Origin: a virus
Reading direction: 5' to 3' (one strand)
IMG/VR virus record: IMGVR_UViG_3300035698_003640
Location: 1 to 39,430 of that record
Length of the DNA: 39,430 nucleotides
Shown: piece after piece, positions 5,241-14,696 of the stretch
Layout: each line of letters opens with the position of its first letter
How positions within the stretch are numbered: position 1 is the first letter of the stretch
The notes under the pieces: model-generated
Told to the model about the DNA's origin: nothing
What the model saw: only the letters and a program-made list of their open reading frames with translations
The model's database searches: none
Made by a program: the position numbers and the translations under genes

Positions 5241-8200
5241 CTATCTAATCTTACTTAGATTAACTTTTAAGTTCCTAGTTTTAAGATTTCCAGTATTTAC
5301 TTTCGTTTTTTTAATATTCAATTTATTCAAATTTACCTTGAACCCTTTAGTGGGTTTTTTTTCTTTCTCTGTATCAATGTAATATTCACTCCATCCCATT
5401 AATTGTTTAATACCTTTTTCATAATTTTCTCTGTAAAGACTTTCAATAATATCATAGGTATATTCAAGAGGTAATCCTGATAGACCAGTTCCAGCACTAC
5501 TGAGTGCGTCTAGGGCGGTATAAAATTCTTCACTTCCTATATCATTAAAGTCAAGGTTGTTCATTATCTTTAATATATCATCAGCTACATCTTGGATTGG
5601 TACTTCTGAATCCCAGATCCTCATTCCCAAGACGTGCCTAATCATACTGTCTACAACATCGCCAGCTATAAATAGACCATTAATACTTCCTAAAAGACCA
5701 GCTCTTAAATAATCTTTACGATCATCTTCATCCCAGCCACCTAAGTTAGAAACATATTGGAAGAAAATTGGCAAAAGAACGTGATATATAAACAAGGTTT
5801 TACTAACCTTCCTAAGATTTTTAGGAGTAAATCCATCCTTACGGAACATTGACTTAACTGCGTTTGCTTCTTTTTGTAGATAAGCTCTTTGAGATGACTT
5901 AAACATTGTAAACAATTTTGCAAAAGTTCCAGCTAGTTGTACATTAGATAACCTTGAAACATCGGCGGACTGTTGGGTTTCAGAAGCAAATTCTTCATAT
6001 TCACTAATAATATCATTAAGTTTAAATCCTTGTTTAAGACGACTTCTTCTCATAGACCAAGATCCTAAAAGGATAGCTCCCTTATCTCCAAGTTTTACAT
6101 TTATCATTAACTTATTAGCAAGGTTCTGTTTCTTCTTGTATCTTTCAAAGACTCCTTCACTTATAGCTTCTCTAATATCTCTCTCCATTCCTTCACCACG
6201 AGTTTTAATAAAGGCACTTTCATTACTTAAAGTTTTGTAGTTCTTTATGGGGTTTCTAACAAAATCTAATATTCCAATAGTAAGGTCTATCGGACCAATT
6301 TCTTCTAAATAAGCAAGAGTAGACACCAACTGTTTAACCGCTAGGGCGGGTTTGGCTGCTAAATTACCGATAACATAATTCTTTCTTAGGTTGTCTATCC
6401 ATCCAACTTTCAATGATGTTTTATTTCCGTTCTGGGCTATGTCTTGTAATTTCCTGTCTATTGCTTTCAAATAACTATCAGGCATTTCTTGTTTAACAGA
6501 ACTTCTTACTTTAGGATCGGTAAAGATAGAGTCTAGTTCTCTAATAGTTTCAGACCAAGCTATAAAATAGTTCATCTCTGAAAGATGTTTATCTAATGCT
6601 TTTAAACTACCCTGTTTTTCAATAGGATGTAGATTAGCTACACGGGAGAATAAAGATTTATTAGTTACTGCGGTTCTATAAAATGCTTCTTCTAAAAATT
6701 CAGTATTACCAGCTTCCTGTTTTACTCCCGATCTTCTGATAGGAGAATAGAACTCATTAAAGGGTAAGTTGACTCCATAGATATTAGAATAAACTTTATT
6801 CACTTCATTATATAATTGCTTATAATAATCTAATTGCCAGTTAGCAAAAGCCTTATCTTGCGGTGTCATTGCCTTCTCAATGGCTTCAAAGGTTTTTTCT
6901 GTATACCCGTTACCCTCTACAAAACTGTCTCTTAAACTAGGGTCTTGAATTTCCATCCATCTCTTTACTACTTCATCACGTGTCATCTGTATTCCATTTA
7001 TGTTCAGTATCTCTTTAGTAAGTTTAACGGTTTGTTTAAAAATGCTATTTGGACTGTTTTTTATACCATAGATCTTGGATATGTTTTCGTTAAAAGTTTC
7101 TATATATCTTACTTGAAGTTGTTTATATTTACTTTCATTCTTAACTACACTAAAGAAATCAGCCAAGTCTTTTTCTTTAACAGAAGTATTAAAGTCAAGC
7201 CCAGTCATCAATCCTCTCCAAGATAGAATGGTATTTTTTCCAACACCTTTAAGATATTGTTTAACATTTTCAATAGTTGTTTTTTTTCTTGGTTCACCTC
7301 TTAAACGGTTCTCCTCTATTCCTTTACCACCAGTTATTCTCTCTATTAAGAAGCCCTTTTTCCTGTCTAATTCTTCTTTGTTATTAAACTTTTTAAGAGC
7401 ATTATCCAGTTCACCTTTCTCTATAATTTTATTTACAATGTCAAGCAACTGTTGCTTTTCTTGGTTCGTTCCTGTAAGTAAAGATAATATTTTATTCTCC
7501 AATGCTATCTCTGCTGGCATTTTTTGTGCGTATTGTTTAAGGTTACTCTCTATTTTTTCTCTAGCTTGTTTTTGATTAAGCGTAATAAGGCTTCTAACTT
7601 TATCCAAAGACTCTTGAACCTCGGCTGTATATTTACCTTTTGGTTTTTTACCAGTTACTATTGTTTTCTTAGCAACCTTTTGTATCTTAGCAAGTAAAGT
7701 TCTGCCTTGACTTTCCTCTGCTAGGCGTTCTATATATGCCACTCCTTTAGCAAGGTTTTTTTTAGTTTTAGCATTTTTAACTTGGCTTAGTAATTTTCCT
7801 CTTTCTCTTAGTTCAAGATATTCTTTAGCGTAACTTATTAAATCTTTTTTAACCTCTTTAATATTTTCTTCTTTAGCTTTATATTTTTTAACAATATTAC
7901 TTATAGCTTCTTTCTTTTCTGCCCTAATTGTAATCCTTACTTTTTCAGCTCCTGATAATGCTCTAGGTTTTTTAACTCCTTTATCCCATAGTTGTTTAAG
8001 TTGGGATTTGGTTTTTATGTTTTCAGATTTAAATATAACTGTTTCTATTGCATCTCCACCCCTGTTTATTACTACACCATCATAGCCTAGTTCTTCTACG
8101 TGCGATGTAAATTGATTAACCTGTCCTCTTACTGGTCTGATAATTCCATTAGTTTCTTTTATTAAGGCATTTTCACTCATATTCAATAAATCAGCCATTT

Positions 8201-9812
8201 CTTTTACACTTTTTATTTTATTTATTTCAAAAAGATTATTAGAGGTTGGGTATGCTTCAATAACATTTTTAGCCAATCTTCCTTTTGGTGCAATTTCAGC
8301 AAATGCCTTTGTATTACCAAAATAAAAACCTCTACCGTACAAACCCTCATCTGTGGCTGAACCAATTTTGCTTTCATCAAAAACATCAAATTTTGCATTT
8401 GTTCCGTGATATAGTGGTTCACCTTTGTTATCAACAAACTCTTCAAAACTCTTACCTTCTGCTTTAGCTTTGGATATATCGTCTGATATTGAAGCTCTGT
8501 AATCAACAAAACCTTCTTGATTTTCAGCTATCTTTTTAAGTTGTTCTTTAAGTTCCTGTGAGGTTATTATTGTATTACCACCACCGAATAACATACCAGC
8601 TCCACCACCAGCTATTAAAGATTCCATTGTATTATCAAACAGTCCCCTATTCTGGTCTATCTCCATTAAGAAGGCGTTAAGAACTATCTCTTGAACAGCC
8701 TCAGTTGAACCCTCTGTTATTCCTTGCTTAGCCATTTCCTTAGCGACTCTTTTAAATATATTTTGAGTAAGTTTTTTACCAGCCTTAGTTCTATTAAGTA
8801 TCCTTCCTACTGGTAGATATTCTAATATACCATTTATATTACCAACATATTGGGAGATTCTATTTGCTTCAGTTGGACTTGCACCGTATCTTCTTGCTTC
8901 ATCATACGCAGCTCCACCTTCTAATTGTTTAGCAAAAGTAAAACCAGCGATAGCTCCGCCAGTTGGTCCAGCTGCTAATGTTCCTAAAACAGATGTCATT
9001 ATAGTCCCACCTATACTTGGTATTGCTCCACTTATAAGTCTTGCATAGTAAGATGGAGTTCCTTTATATTTTTCTGATTGTGGTTCTTGCCATTCAGGAT
9101 TCTGCATTATTACTTCTTTAAATCTATCGGAAATTCTTGCTCCTCTGTTTACTAATTCTCTACTATTTATAGTATAGCCTAAACTTTCCAAGCTACTACC
9201 TAAAGCGGATAGGTTATTAACTGTTGAAAATTTAATTGAGTCTACTATTTGACCTATTATATTAGGTTCTTTATATCCGTCTGGTAATTTTTCAGCTGAT
9301 CTTAATATTTTTCTTTGTCTTTTTTCCCACTCCTCTGTATAAAAAGATTTAGTTGCAAAAACATCTCTGGCTTTTCCTAGTTCTGAAACAGTTGGTAGAG
9401 TTGGTTTTTCTATTATCTTGTTCTCTTTAATACTAAAAACACCGCCTTCTGGTAAGGCTATTTCTCCAATTTTTTCACCCTTTCTAATAGAGGTTAAAGT
9501 GGTTTGTAGTGGTCCTTTTTTAACTATTATATCTTTCTGCATTTTATAGCCCTTTTCGTTGGCTATTCCCTCTCCGAAAACTTTATCCGCTGTCTTTACC
9601 TTCGGCTTATCCTCTGGTTTTTGTAGGTTCTCTGTAATTTTAGGAATAGTAGAAGCTGGGGTGGTCTCTGAAGTTCTTTCTTTTCTCGGAGCAATAAAGT
9701 TTGTACCTTGATTTATTTCTTCTTTTGAAAAGCCAAGATTGCTTTTATCTGTAAAAACATTCTTCTTTTTCTTTTTGGGCTTTCCGCCAAATGCACTAAA
9801 ATCTAAAGCCAT
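5241..9812 (-). CDS. Giant internal virion / ejected protein with ADP-ribosyltransferase-like domain
   Basis: 1523 aa, last gene of the late operon. A Lys-rich N-terminus is followed by a hydrophobic Gly/Ala stretch (about residues 260-300, possible membrane insertion). Around residues 463-600 comes LYHGTNAKFDVFD...GLYGRGFYFG and later ETVIFKSENIK, the H-Y-E layout of the ART (ADP-ribosyltransferase) folds found in phage polyvalent proteins. Long Lys/Glu coiled coils follow, and a hydrophobic region near residues 1345-1400. By position and size it resembles the large internal proteins that podoviruses inject with DNA. Role in host takeover is inferred. Confidence 0.75.
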   Translation of the reverse strand: MALDFSAFGGKPKKKKKNVFTDKSNLGFSKEEINQGTNFIAPRKERTSETTPASTIPKITENLQKPEDKPKVKTADKVFGEGIANEKGYKMQKDIIVKKGPLQTTLTSIRKGEKIGEIALPEGGVFSIKENKIIEKPTLPTVSELGKARDVFATKSFYTEEWEKRQRKILRSAEKLPDGYKEPNIIGQIVDSIKFSTVNNLSALGSSLESLGYTINSRELVNRGARISDRFKEVIMQNPEWQEPQSEKYKGTPSYYARLISGAIPSIGGTIMTSVLGTLAAGPTGGAIAGFTFAKQLEGGAAYDEARRYGASPTEANRISQYVGNINGILEYLPVGRILNRTKAGKKLTQNIFKRVAKEMAKQGITEGSTEAVQEIVLNAFLMEIDQNRGLFDNTMESLIAGGGAGMLFGGGNTIITSQELKEQLKKIAENQEGFVDYRASISDDISKAKAEGKSFEEFVDNKGEPLYHGTNAKFDVFDESKIGSATDEGLYGRGFYFGNTKAFAEIAPKGRLAKNVIEAYPTSNNLFEINKIKSVKEMADLLNMSENALIKETNGIIRPVRGQVNQFTSHVEELGYDGVVINRGGDAIETVIFKSENIKTKSQLKQLWDKGVKKPRALSGAEKVRITIRAEKKEAISNIVKKYKAKEENIKEVKKDLISYAKEYLELRERGKLLSQVKNAKTKKNLAKGVAYIERLAEESQGRTLLAKIQKVAKKTIVTGKKPKGKYTAEVQESLDKVRSLITLNQKQAREKIESNLKQYAQKMPAEIALENKILSLLTGTNQEKQQLLDIVNKIIEKGELDNALKKFNNKEELDRKKGFLIERITGGKGIEENRLRGEPRKKTTIENVKQYLKGVGKNTILSWRGLMTGLDFNTSVKEKDLADFFSVVKNESKYKQLQVRYIETFNENISKIYGIKNSPNSIFKQTVKLTKEILNINGIQMTRDEVVKRWMEIQDPSLRDSFVEGNGYTEKTFEAIEKAMTPQDKAFANWQLDYYKQLYNEVNKVYSNIYGVNLPFNEFYSPIRRSGVKQEAGNTEFLEEAFYRTAVTNKSLFSRVANLHPIEKQGSLKALDKHLSEMNYFIAWSETIRELDSIFTDPKVRSSVKQEMPDSYLKAIDRKLQDIAQNGNKTSLKVGWIDNLRKNYVIGNLAAKPALAVKQLVSTLAYLEEIGPIDLTIGILDFVRNPIKNYKTLSNESAFIKTRGEGMERDIREAISEGVFERYKKKQNLANKLMINVKLGDKGAILLGSWSMRRSRLKQGFKLNDIISEYEEFASETQQSADVSRLSNVQLAGTFAKLFTMFKSSQRAYLQKEANAVKSMFRKDGFTPKNLRKVSKTLFIYHVLLPIFFQYVSNLGGWDEDDRKDYLRAGLLGSINGLFIAGDVVDSMIRHVLGMRIWDSEVPIQDVADDILKIMNNLDFNDIGSEEFYTALDALSSAGTGLSGLPLEYTYDIIESLYRENYEKGIKQLMGWSEYYIDTEKEKKPTKGFKVNLNKLNIKKTKVNTGNLKTRNLKVNLSKIR

Positions 9813-9813
9813 A

Positions 9814-11532
9814 TTATTCTATTAATTTTTTAATGTAGTTTTTGATGTCAGCACTCCCTGTTTTAAAAGCACTAGAGACGCCAGCTTGATCAGCCATTTC
9901 TTTTAATTCTTTTTTTGTATAATCTTTTAGAAGTTCTGTGTAGATTTCATCAACTGTTTTTCCAGCTGTATTAAGGTCTCTGGCTATATCGTCAATGGTT
10001 TTAAAGATTCCCATTTCATCTGCTCTTTTAATTAATTGGTCTCTAATAGCTGCTGGGATTTTAGTAATATTAAAGTTGCCCTCATCATCTGTTGCACTAG
10101 ATATATATAATTGAACCTCGCTATCACTTAGTTCGTCTGGTTTTTGTGAAGCATTAATTATAGTTTCTATCTCTGTTTTACTTAACTTTAGCTCTTTATT
10201 ATTAACCTTTTTCAATAACTCTGACAAAAGTTCCTCAGGCGTTGCGTTAGGATTATCTGCTACAAACTGTTGAGCTACACCCCAGTCATCACCAGTAAGT
10301 CCACCAGCAGGATCATTACTTCCGCTAGTTGGTTTGTACATTGGCACAGTAATTCCCATTTCCATAGCTTCAGCTCTCGTTGTACCGAAAGGCACTCCAA
10401 GAGACTTAGACTCTGCTACACTTAAAAAATCTTCCTCTACTGCTTCATTTGGTCTTAGATAAATCTTTCCGTTAGCTGGGTCTTTAAAGAAGAACTGGTT
10501 AAATGTTGATGCCACAACACCAAATTCTTTAACTGCATTGTCATAAGCATCTCCGTCTAAATAAGTAAATCCTTCTAGTCTTAGGTTTCTTTCGTAATCA
10601 ATCTCTTGTTGGTATCTTTCCCTTTCTTCATCTTTCCATCCCTTTTGGACTTGTAAATAATCTAGTTTAAGAGTTTGTGCTTCATACCAGTCGTCTGCTG
10701 TTTCCTTTACAATTTCGTTTGCCCTCTTATAATTACCTTGAGCTATTTGAACATCAACTAAGGCGTTATTATAGCTCTGTTGAGTTATCATTAGGTCAAG
10801 TTTCTGTTCTCTTGATAATTTGTTTAATTCTCCCTGTCCATGAGATGCCAATAACGGCTTCCCTCTAATAATATCCTCCTCTTTAATATCTTCTATCTGT
10901 TGTGTTTGTATTTTAGTTCTAAGGTCGTTAGCAAGTGTTTCAGCTGTTGTTATTGCATCTGATTTTTCGTCTAGTCCTACTTCCTCTGCTGCATCTGACT
11001 TTACATCTGCTTTCCCAGTTAATAAACCTTGCATTGTTTCGTCAATCTGATCTATTATACTTTTAGGTTTTTCATCTTCTCCTTCGTCCAGCGTTTCAGT
11101 ATCTTCCATCGCATAATTTGGAGCTAAATCTCCTAATCCATATTTATCTACAAGACTTCTTACAGTAGATTTATCAGCCATTTCTACTACTTCTTCGGGT
11201 GTTGCGTTCCTTCCTTCTGTATATCTAAAAATTCCATCTAGGAAAGCCTTATTAGCCATTTTATCCATTACCCCTTCTTCAGCTAAAGAAGTTTCAATCT
11301 TTGTTTTTATTTCTTCTTTTTTATATACTGGTTGCTCTGGTTCTGTCATTTCTGGAGCTGTTACATCAGGGTTAATAACCGCTGGGTCTGTAACGATTGG
11401 TGTTGCGTTAGGGTCTGGTGCGGTCGTATCAGGGCTTGTTGTTTCCCAACCTTGATTTGACCAGTAAGTATCATAATCATTTTGTGGAACTAAATTTTTC
11501 GTTCCATTTTTCTGTATCTCTACATTTGCCAT
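9814..11532 (-). CDS. Probable internal virion protein (572 aa)
   Basis: 572 aa. Residues about 30-75 are a Pro/Thr/Asp linker (TTAPDPNATPIVTDP core). The rest is acidic and helical, with a coiled-coil stretch (residues about 265-330) and several repeats of short helix-turn units (ATPEELLSELLKK, KTVDEIYTELLKD) resembling SAP or HeH-like helical modules. It lies immediately upstream of the 1523-aa protein with a 1-nt gap. Likely part of the ejectosome or tail interior. Confidence 0.6.
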   Translation of the reverse strand: MANVEIQKNGTKNLVPQNDYDTYWSNQGWETTSPDTTAPDPNATPIVTDPAVINPDVTAPEMTEPEQPVYKKEEIKTKIETSLAEEGVMDKMANKAFLDGIFRYTEGRNATPEEVVEMADKSTVRSLVDKYGLGDLAPNYAMEDTETLDEGEDEKPKSIIDQIDETMQGLLTGKADVKSDAAEEVGLDEKSDAITTAETLANDLRTKIQTQQIEDIKEEDIIRGKPLLASHGQGELNKLSREQKLDLMITQQSYNNALVDVQIAQGNYKRANEIVKETADDWYEAQTLKLDYLQVQKGWKDEERERYQQEIDYERNLRLEGFTYLDGDAYDNAVKEFGVVASTFNQFFFKDPANGKIYLRPNEAVEEDFLSVAESKSLGVPFGTTRAEAMEMGITVPMYKPTSGSNDPAGGLTGDDWGVAQQFVADNPNATPEELLSELLKKVNNKELKLSKTEIETIINASQKPDELSDSEVQLYISSATDDEGNFNITKIPAAIRDQLIKRADEMGIFKTIDDIARDLNTAGKTVDEIYTELLKDYTKKELKEMADQAGVSSAFKTGSADIKNYIKKLIE

Positions 11533-11539
11533 ATTATTT

Positions 11540-11779
11540 TTAAGTTAAAGCACTATAAGACCAAGTTCCGTCAAGATAGACGTAGAGCCTGATAGTAGCA
11601 CCGTTTTTATATAAAACTATTTGTTCGTTAAATGTTTTTGGAGTGTATGTAGGGGCGGTATCAACTGCTTGTTTAATCTTAGACTCAATTATATTTTGAG
11701 TATTAAGATGTGCTAACTGTTGCTTATCGCTTATTCCTATTGGATTTTCTCCTTTTAATTTTGGTATTTTAATAGACAT
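11540..11779 (-). CDS. Hypothetical virion-associated protein (79 aa)
   Basis: 79 aa with a charged N-terminus and a C-terminal strand-rich end (TIRLYVYLDGTWSYSAL). It overlaps the end of the 634-aa tail gene by 11 nt and precedes the 572-aa gene by 7 nt. The C-terminal strand pattern is often seen in small phage tail decoration or fibre-tip proteins, but no family is certain. Confidence 0.6.
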   Translation of the reverse strand: MSIKIPKLKGENPIGISDKQQLAHLNTQNIIESKIKQAVDTAPTYTPKTFNEQIVLYKNGATIRLYVYLDGTWSYSALT

Positions 11780-13673
11780 TTATACTATTTACATCCAAGG
11801 GGTAATTTCCTTCCATTACTACCTCGATGAATAATTTATCTGAATAAAAGTTGTCGATTTCAAAGTTAAGCTCGTTTGGTATTTTATTATTAGTTACTGT
11901 TTCTTTTTTTGATAATTTTAAGTTTTGTAATATTATATTTTGAGTGTCCGTTATAGCCGTTGACAAAGCTGGGCTTACTGTAAGTTCTTCTGTAGACTCA
12001 CCAGCATTAGCCATTGCTGTTATATATGTCATTTCGCCAGATGAATCTTCATCAAGAATTAGCACTTTGCCACCTAGAGTGCCAGAAGTTGAAGCTCCCT
12101 GTGTATTATATAATTTAGTAGTTGTACTAGCTGAACTTATTTGAGCGTATTTATGTAAAGCATCTTTACCGTCTCCATAATTAACAGTTACATCTACGGT
12201 AGCATCTTGATTGAAATTGGCATCAACTTGTGGAGAAAGGTTTAATCCTATCATACTAATTTTCATTGGTTCGGGAAGTTTAACGTAATAAATAAAACTT
12301 GTTCTTTCAGCACCTTGGTCTAAATCTATTGCATTTATTGAATATTTACCATCAGTTATTTGCTGTGAAACATAAACTCTATTTTCATTAGTCATTGGAT
12401 ATATAGCAAGACTTTTCCCCCTATATCCATAATAATTTCCGCTCCCTATCATTGGTATATAGTTCCATCCACTTTCAGGATAATAAACTAAAGTACCAAC
12501 TCTTAATCTTTGATAATTTATACTATTACAACTTATTAATATTTTATCATCTAAAACACACATTGAATTTGGGTTTGTTGCTATGGTATAATCATATCCT
12601 CTCCCGATTGGATAAGACGATATTTTTTGGAGTTGATAACCGTCTGTAAAGTAAATAGTATTTCTAACTAAAACTACCCACCCAGTTTTGTATGCCTTAA
12701 TAGAACTAGGAAGCTCGTCTAATACTATTTCGTTTAACCAAAAATCACTATACCCATCCCATAGCATAAGTTTACCCCTATTTTTATATTCCCCTCCTAA
12801 TAATAATTTATCAGCATTAATATCCATACACATTCCTTGTGTATTATATGGAAGTTGTTTAAAATCCTCTATTAAAACATCGGTCTTGGTACTTTCCCAA
12901 GTTGTTTGGTCTACTGGCATTTGTCCTAGATAATTACCGTTTAATAAATAGTAGTAGTCTCCAAATAATACCATTGTTCTATGCCAAGAAATGGTAGATG
13001 CTTCTTGACCATAAAATTGATCAGAAGTTATGCTACCGAAATAATCAAAAGCATCGTCTACAAAAGCGTGAAATTCATCACCAATAGAGTTTTCAGTTCC
13101 AGCGGTGAAAACCATTGTATCGTTTGCTGATGTAGTAGTATCGAAACTAGCTATTTCGTATTCTTCTTTATTTTCAATATTATATATCTTGTCTCCCACA
13201 GCCAATCCTAAATCATCTTTCATATCTCTATTTTCATTATCCACTATCTGAGTTGTACTACTACCAGTTTTACAAGTTCCATACCAACCTATGCCTAGCG
13301 TATCAGCGTTTGTATAAAGTATATCTCCTTGAGTAGTTACTAGAATATCAGGATATGATGTTGCCGTTTGACCTGAGTCGTGTATTTCTCCCTGAGAAGT
13401 GCTTGGTGTAGATAAAGTATTCCACATAAATATTCTGCTAGAACCAAGCCCAACCATATATTTATTATCATCTCCTACTGCTATACCGTGGATTGCATTA
13501 ATATCTGCCAAATTAGTAAATCTTGTATCGTCAGAGTCAATTCGTGTATATGAATCGCCACTTCCGTTCATAACGCTTTGTCCGCCTATCTTTTTAGGAG
13601 CGCAACTCTCAGCCCAAACAATACCGTTATCTCCCATTCCTGCAAAATTGTCTATTGTTAATTTTGGTTTCAT
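11769..13673 (-). CDS. Tail hub / nozzle-like beta-rich protein (634 aa)
   Basis: 634 aa, overwhelmingly beta. It starts MKPKLTIDNFAGMGDNGIVW, then many short Gly/Asp-turn strands with repeating patterns such as NKYMVGLGSSRIFMW and DKILISC, consistent with a beta-propeller. The C-terminal 170 residues are sandwich-like. Position after the adaptor, receptor-binding and lysis genes suits the tail nozzle (tubular B / gp10-like) of short-tailed phages. It overlaps its neighbour by 11 nt. The fold call is by eye. Confidence 0.6.
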   Translation of the reverse strand: MKPKLTIDNFAGMGDNGIVWAESCAPKKIGGQSVMNGSGDSYTRIDSDDTRFTNLADINAIHGIAVGDDNKYMVGLGSSRIFMWNTLSTPSTSQGEIHDSGQTATSYPDILVTTQGDILYTNADTLGIGWYGTCKTGSSTTQIVDNENRDMKDDLGLAVGDKIYNIENKEEYEIASFDTTTSANDTMVFTAGTENSIGDEFHAFVDDAFDYFGSITSDQFYGQEASTISWHRTMVLFGDYYYLLNGNYLGQMPVDQTTWESTKTDVLIEDFKQLPYNTQGMCMDINADKLLLGGEYKNRGKLMLWDGYSDFWLNEIVLDELPSSIKAYKTGWVVLVRNTIYFTDGYQLQKISSYPIGRGYDYTIATNPNSMCVLDDKILISCNSINYQRLRVGTLVYYPESGWNYIPMIGSGNYYGYRGKSLAIYPMTNENRVYVSQQITDGKYSINAIDLDQGAERTSFIYYVKLPEPMKISMIGLNLSPQVDANFNQDATVDVTVNYGDGKDALHKYAQISSASTTTKLYNTQGASTSGTLGGKVLILDEDSSGEMTYITAMANAGESTEELTVSPALSTAITDTQNIILQNLKLSKKETVTNNKIPNELNFEIDNFYSDKLFIEVVMEGNYPLDVNSINVY

Positions 13674-13676
13674 ATT

Positions 13677-14378
13677 TTAACTTTTAAATGGAATATAACC
13701 TTTTAAATAATCATCTTTCTTGCAAAATCCCCATATAAGAAAGAATGCAGGATTAGTAACATCTTCAAAAGACCAGCCCCCATAAACTAGAGCATTAATA
13801 AATTCTGTATTATATACCTTTCTTATTAACCCTCTTTTATTTAATTGTCTGTGTAGCCAAGGGTTTTTAAACCTCATCTTAAATTCTGCAAACCAGTTCT
13901 GTTTTCTTCCGTATCTATGATAGGCACTAGACTTATCCCAATTCTTTTCAAAGAATGGAGCTGGGTCTATTGCTCCTTTAAATCCGTTATCTTTATTAAT
14001 AGTAGCACCGTTATAAATCTCCTTGAGTCCAAAATGTAAATGGCTTCCAGTTGTGTATTTACCAGTATTATCTCCTGTGGCTATTCTTTGTCCGCACTTT
14101 ACTTTATCTCCTCTTTTAACTTCACATTTTTGAAGATGATAATAAATAGTTTTAATGCCCTCTCCTCTAAGAGTGGAGCATATATAAATACCAACACCAC
14201 CTCCGCTATCCTTTCTGGCTCTAGTTACAACGCCATCGTGAGCAGCATAAACAGGGCAACCAGTATGAAGTTGAAAATCAATACCGTTATGTCCTTCTAA
14301 GCCAAGGGCTGTGTAAAAATCTACATAACTAACTCCAAAAGGTTGAGTTACTATAATGTCTTTTAAAGGTAATTCCAT
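13677..14378 (-). CDS. M23-family peptidoglycan endopeptidase
   Basis: 233 aa. HNGIDFQLHTGCPVYAAHDG carries the HxxxD zinc site and SHLHFGL the second HxH site of M23/LytM peptidases, with the usual strands between (GVGIYICS, IKTIYYHLQ). These enzymes cut peptide cross-bridges in the cell wall. The C-terminal 70 residues are a separate basic, aromatic segment. With no signal peptide it should act either as endolysin through the neighbouring holin-like proteins or from the virion. No Shine-Dalgarno is present (leader is ATAAATAT). Confidence 0.85.
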   Translation of the reverse strand: MELPLKDIIVTQPFGVSYVDFYTALGLEGHNGIDFQLHTGCPVYAAHDGVVTRARKDSGGGVGIYICSTLRGEGIKTIYYHLQKCEVKRGDKVKCGQRIATGDNTGKYTTGSHLHFGLKEIYNGATINKDNGFKGAIDPAPFFEKNWDKSSAYHRYGRKQNWFAEFKMRFKNPWLHRQLNKRGLIRKVYNTEFINALVYGGWSFEDVTNPAFFLIWGFCKKDDYLKGYIPFKS

Positions 14379-14380
14379 AT

Positions 14381-14515
14381 TTATTTGTTATTTTTAAATG
14401 TTTTTCTATCTCCCCACTCACTTTTTTTCCCTTTATTCCAGCTAGAAGTAGGTGTTAACCAACCCACGACTCTGGAATATACAGAACACTCTTGTCTATT
14501 TTTGTCTTTTGACAT
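14381..14515 (-). CDS. Stand-alone mini glycyl-radical-like protein (44 aa, NrdD C-terminus type)
   Basis: The frame from ATG 14515 to TAA 14381 reads MSKDKNRQECSVYSRVVGWL, then TPTSSWNKGKKSEWGDRKTF. The pattern CxVYSRVVGxxxPxxxWNxGKxxExxxR is that of the glycyl-radical C-terminus of some anaerobic ribonucleotide reductases (NrdD), in which the Gly of RVVG carries the radical. Here it is a free 44-residue protein with no NrdD body anywhere in the window. By analogy with YfiD/GrcA it may replace an oxygen-damaged glycyl-radical domain, or it may be a decoy. It overlaps the upstream gene by 20 nt. Confidence 0.65.
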   Translation of the reverse strand: MSKDKNRQECSVYSRVVGWLTPTSSWNKGKKSEWGDRKTFKNNK

Positions 14516-14696
14516 ATCTATTTAAATAATAATTAGCTTTTTCTAAATCTTCCAAACCGTTCTTAAATTTATATCTAGCTATATATTTTACTACATTAGC
14601 CAAGTGATAAGGTAAATCCCAGTCCTCTATAACATCTAATGGCTCGTATTTATATTGGTTATAGTGTTTTGGTTTTGTTATAATATTATATTTCAT
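14496..14696 (-). CDS. DUF3310-like small phage protein (66 aa)
   Basis: Reads HYNQYKYEPLDVIEDWDLPYHLANVVKYIARY...GLEDLEKANYYLNR. The HY-x-YEP-DVI start, the N-x-VKYI-R-KxK centre and the LEKAxxYL end are the hallmark of DUF3310 (nucleotide kinase-like SaV family) proteins common in phages. Biochemical role is unknown. It overlaps the metallophosphoesterase gene by 4 nt (ATGA type) and the glycyl-radical micro-gene by 20 nt. Confidence 0.8.
   Translation of the reverse strand: MKYNIITKPKHYNQYKYEPLDVIEDWDLPYHLANVVKYIARYKFKNGLEDLEKANYYLNRYVKRQK

Noticed and set aside
8222-8509. 95-codon frame within the giant virion protein gene
   Set aside because: Same-strand shadow of the ART-like domain; no start signal and composition typical of an off-frame reading.
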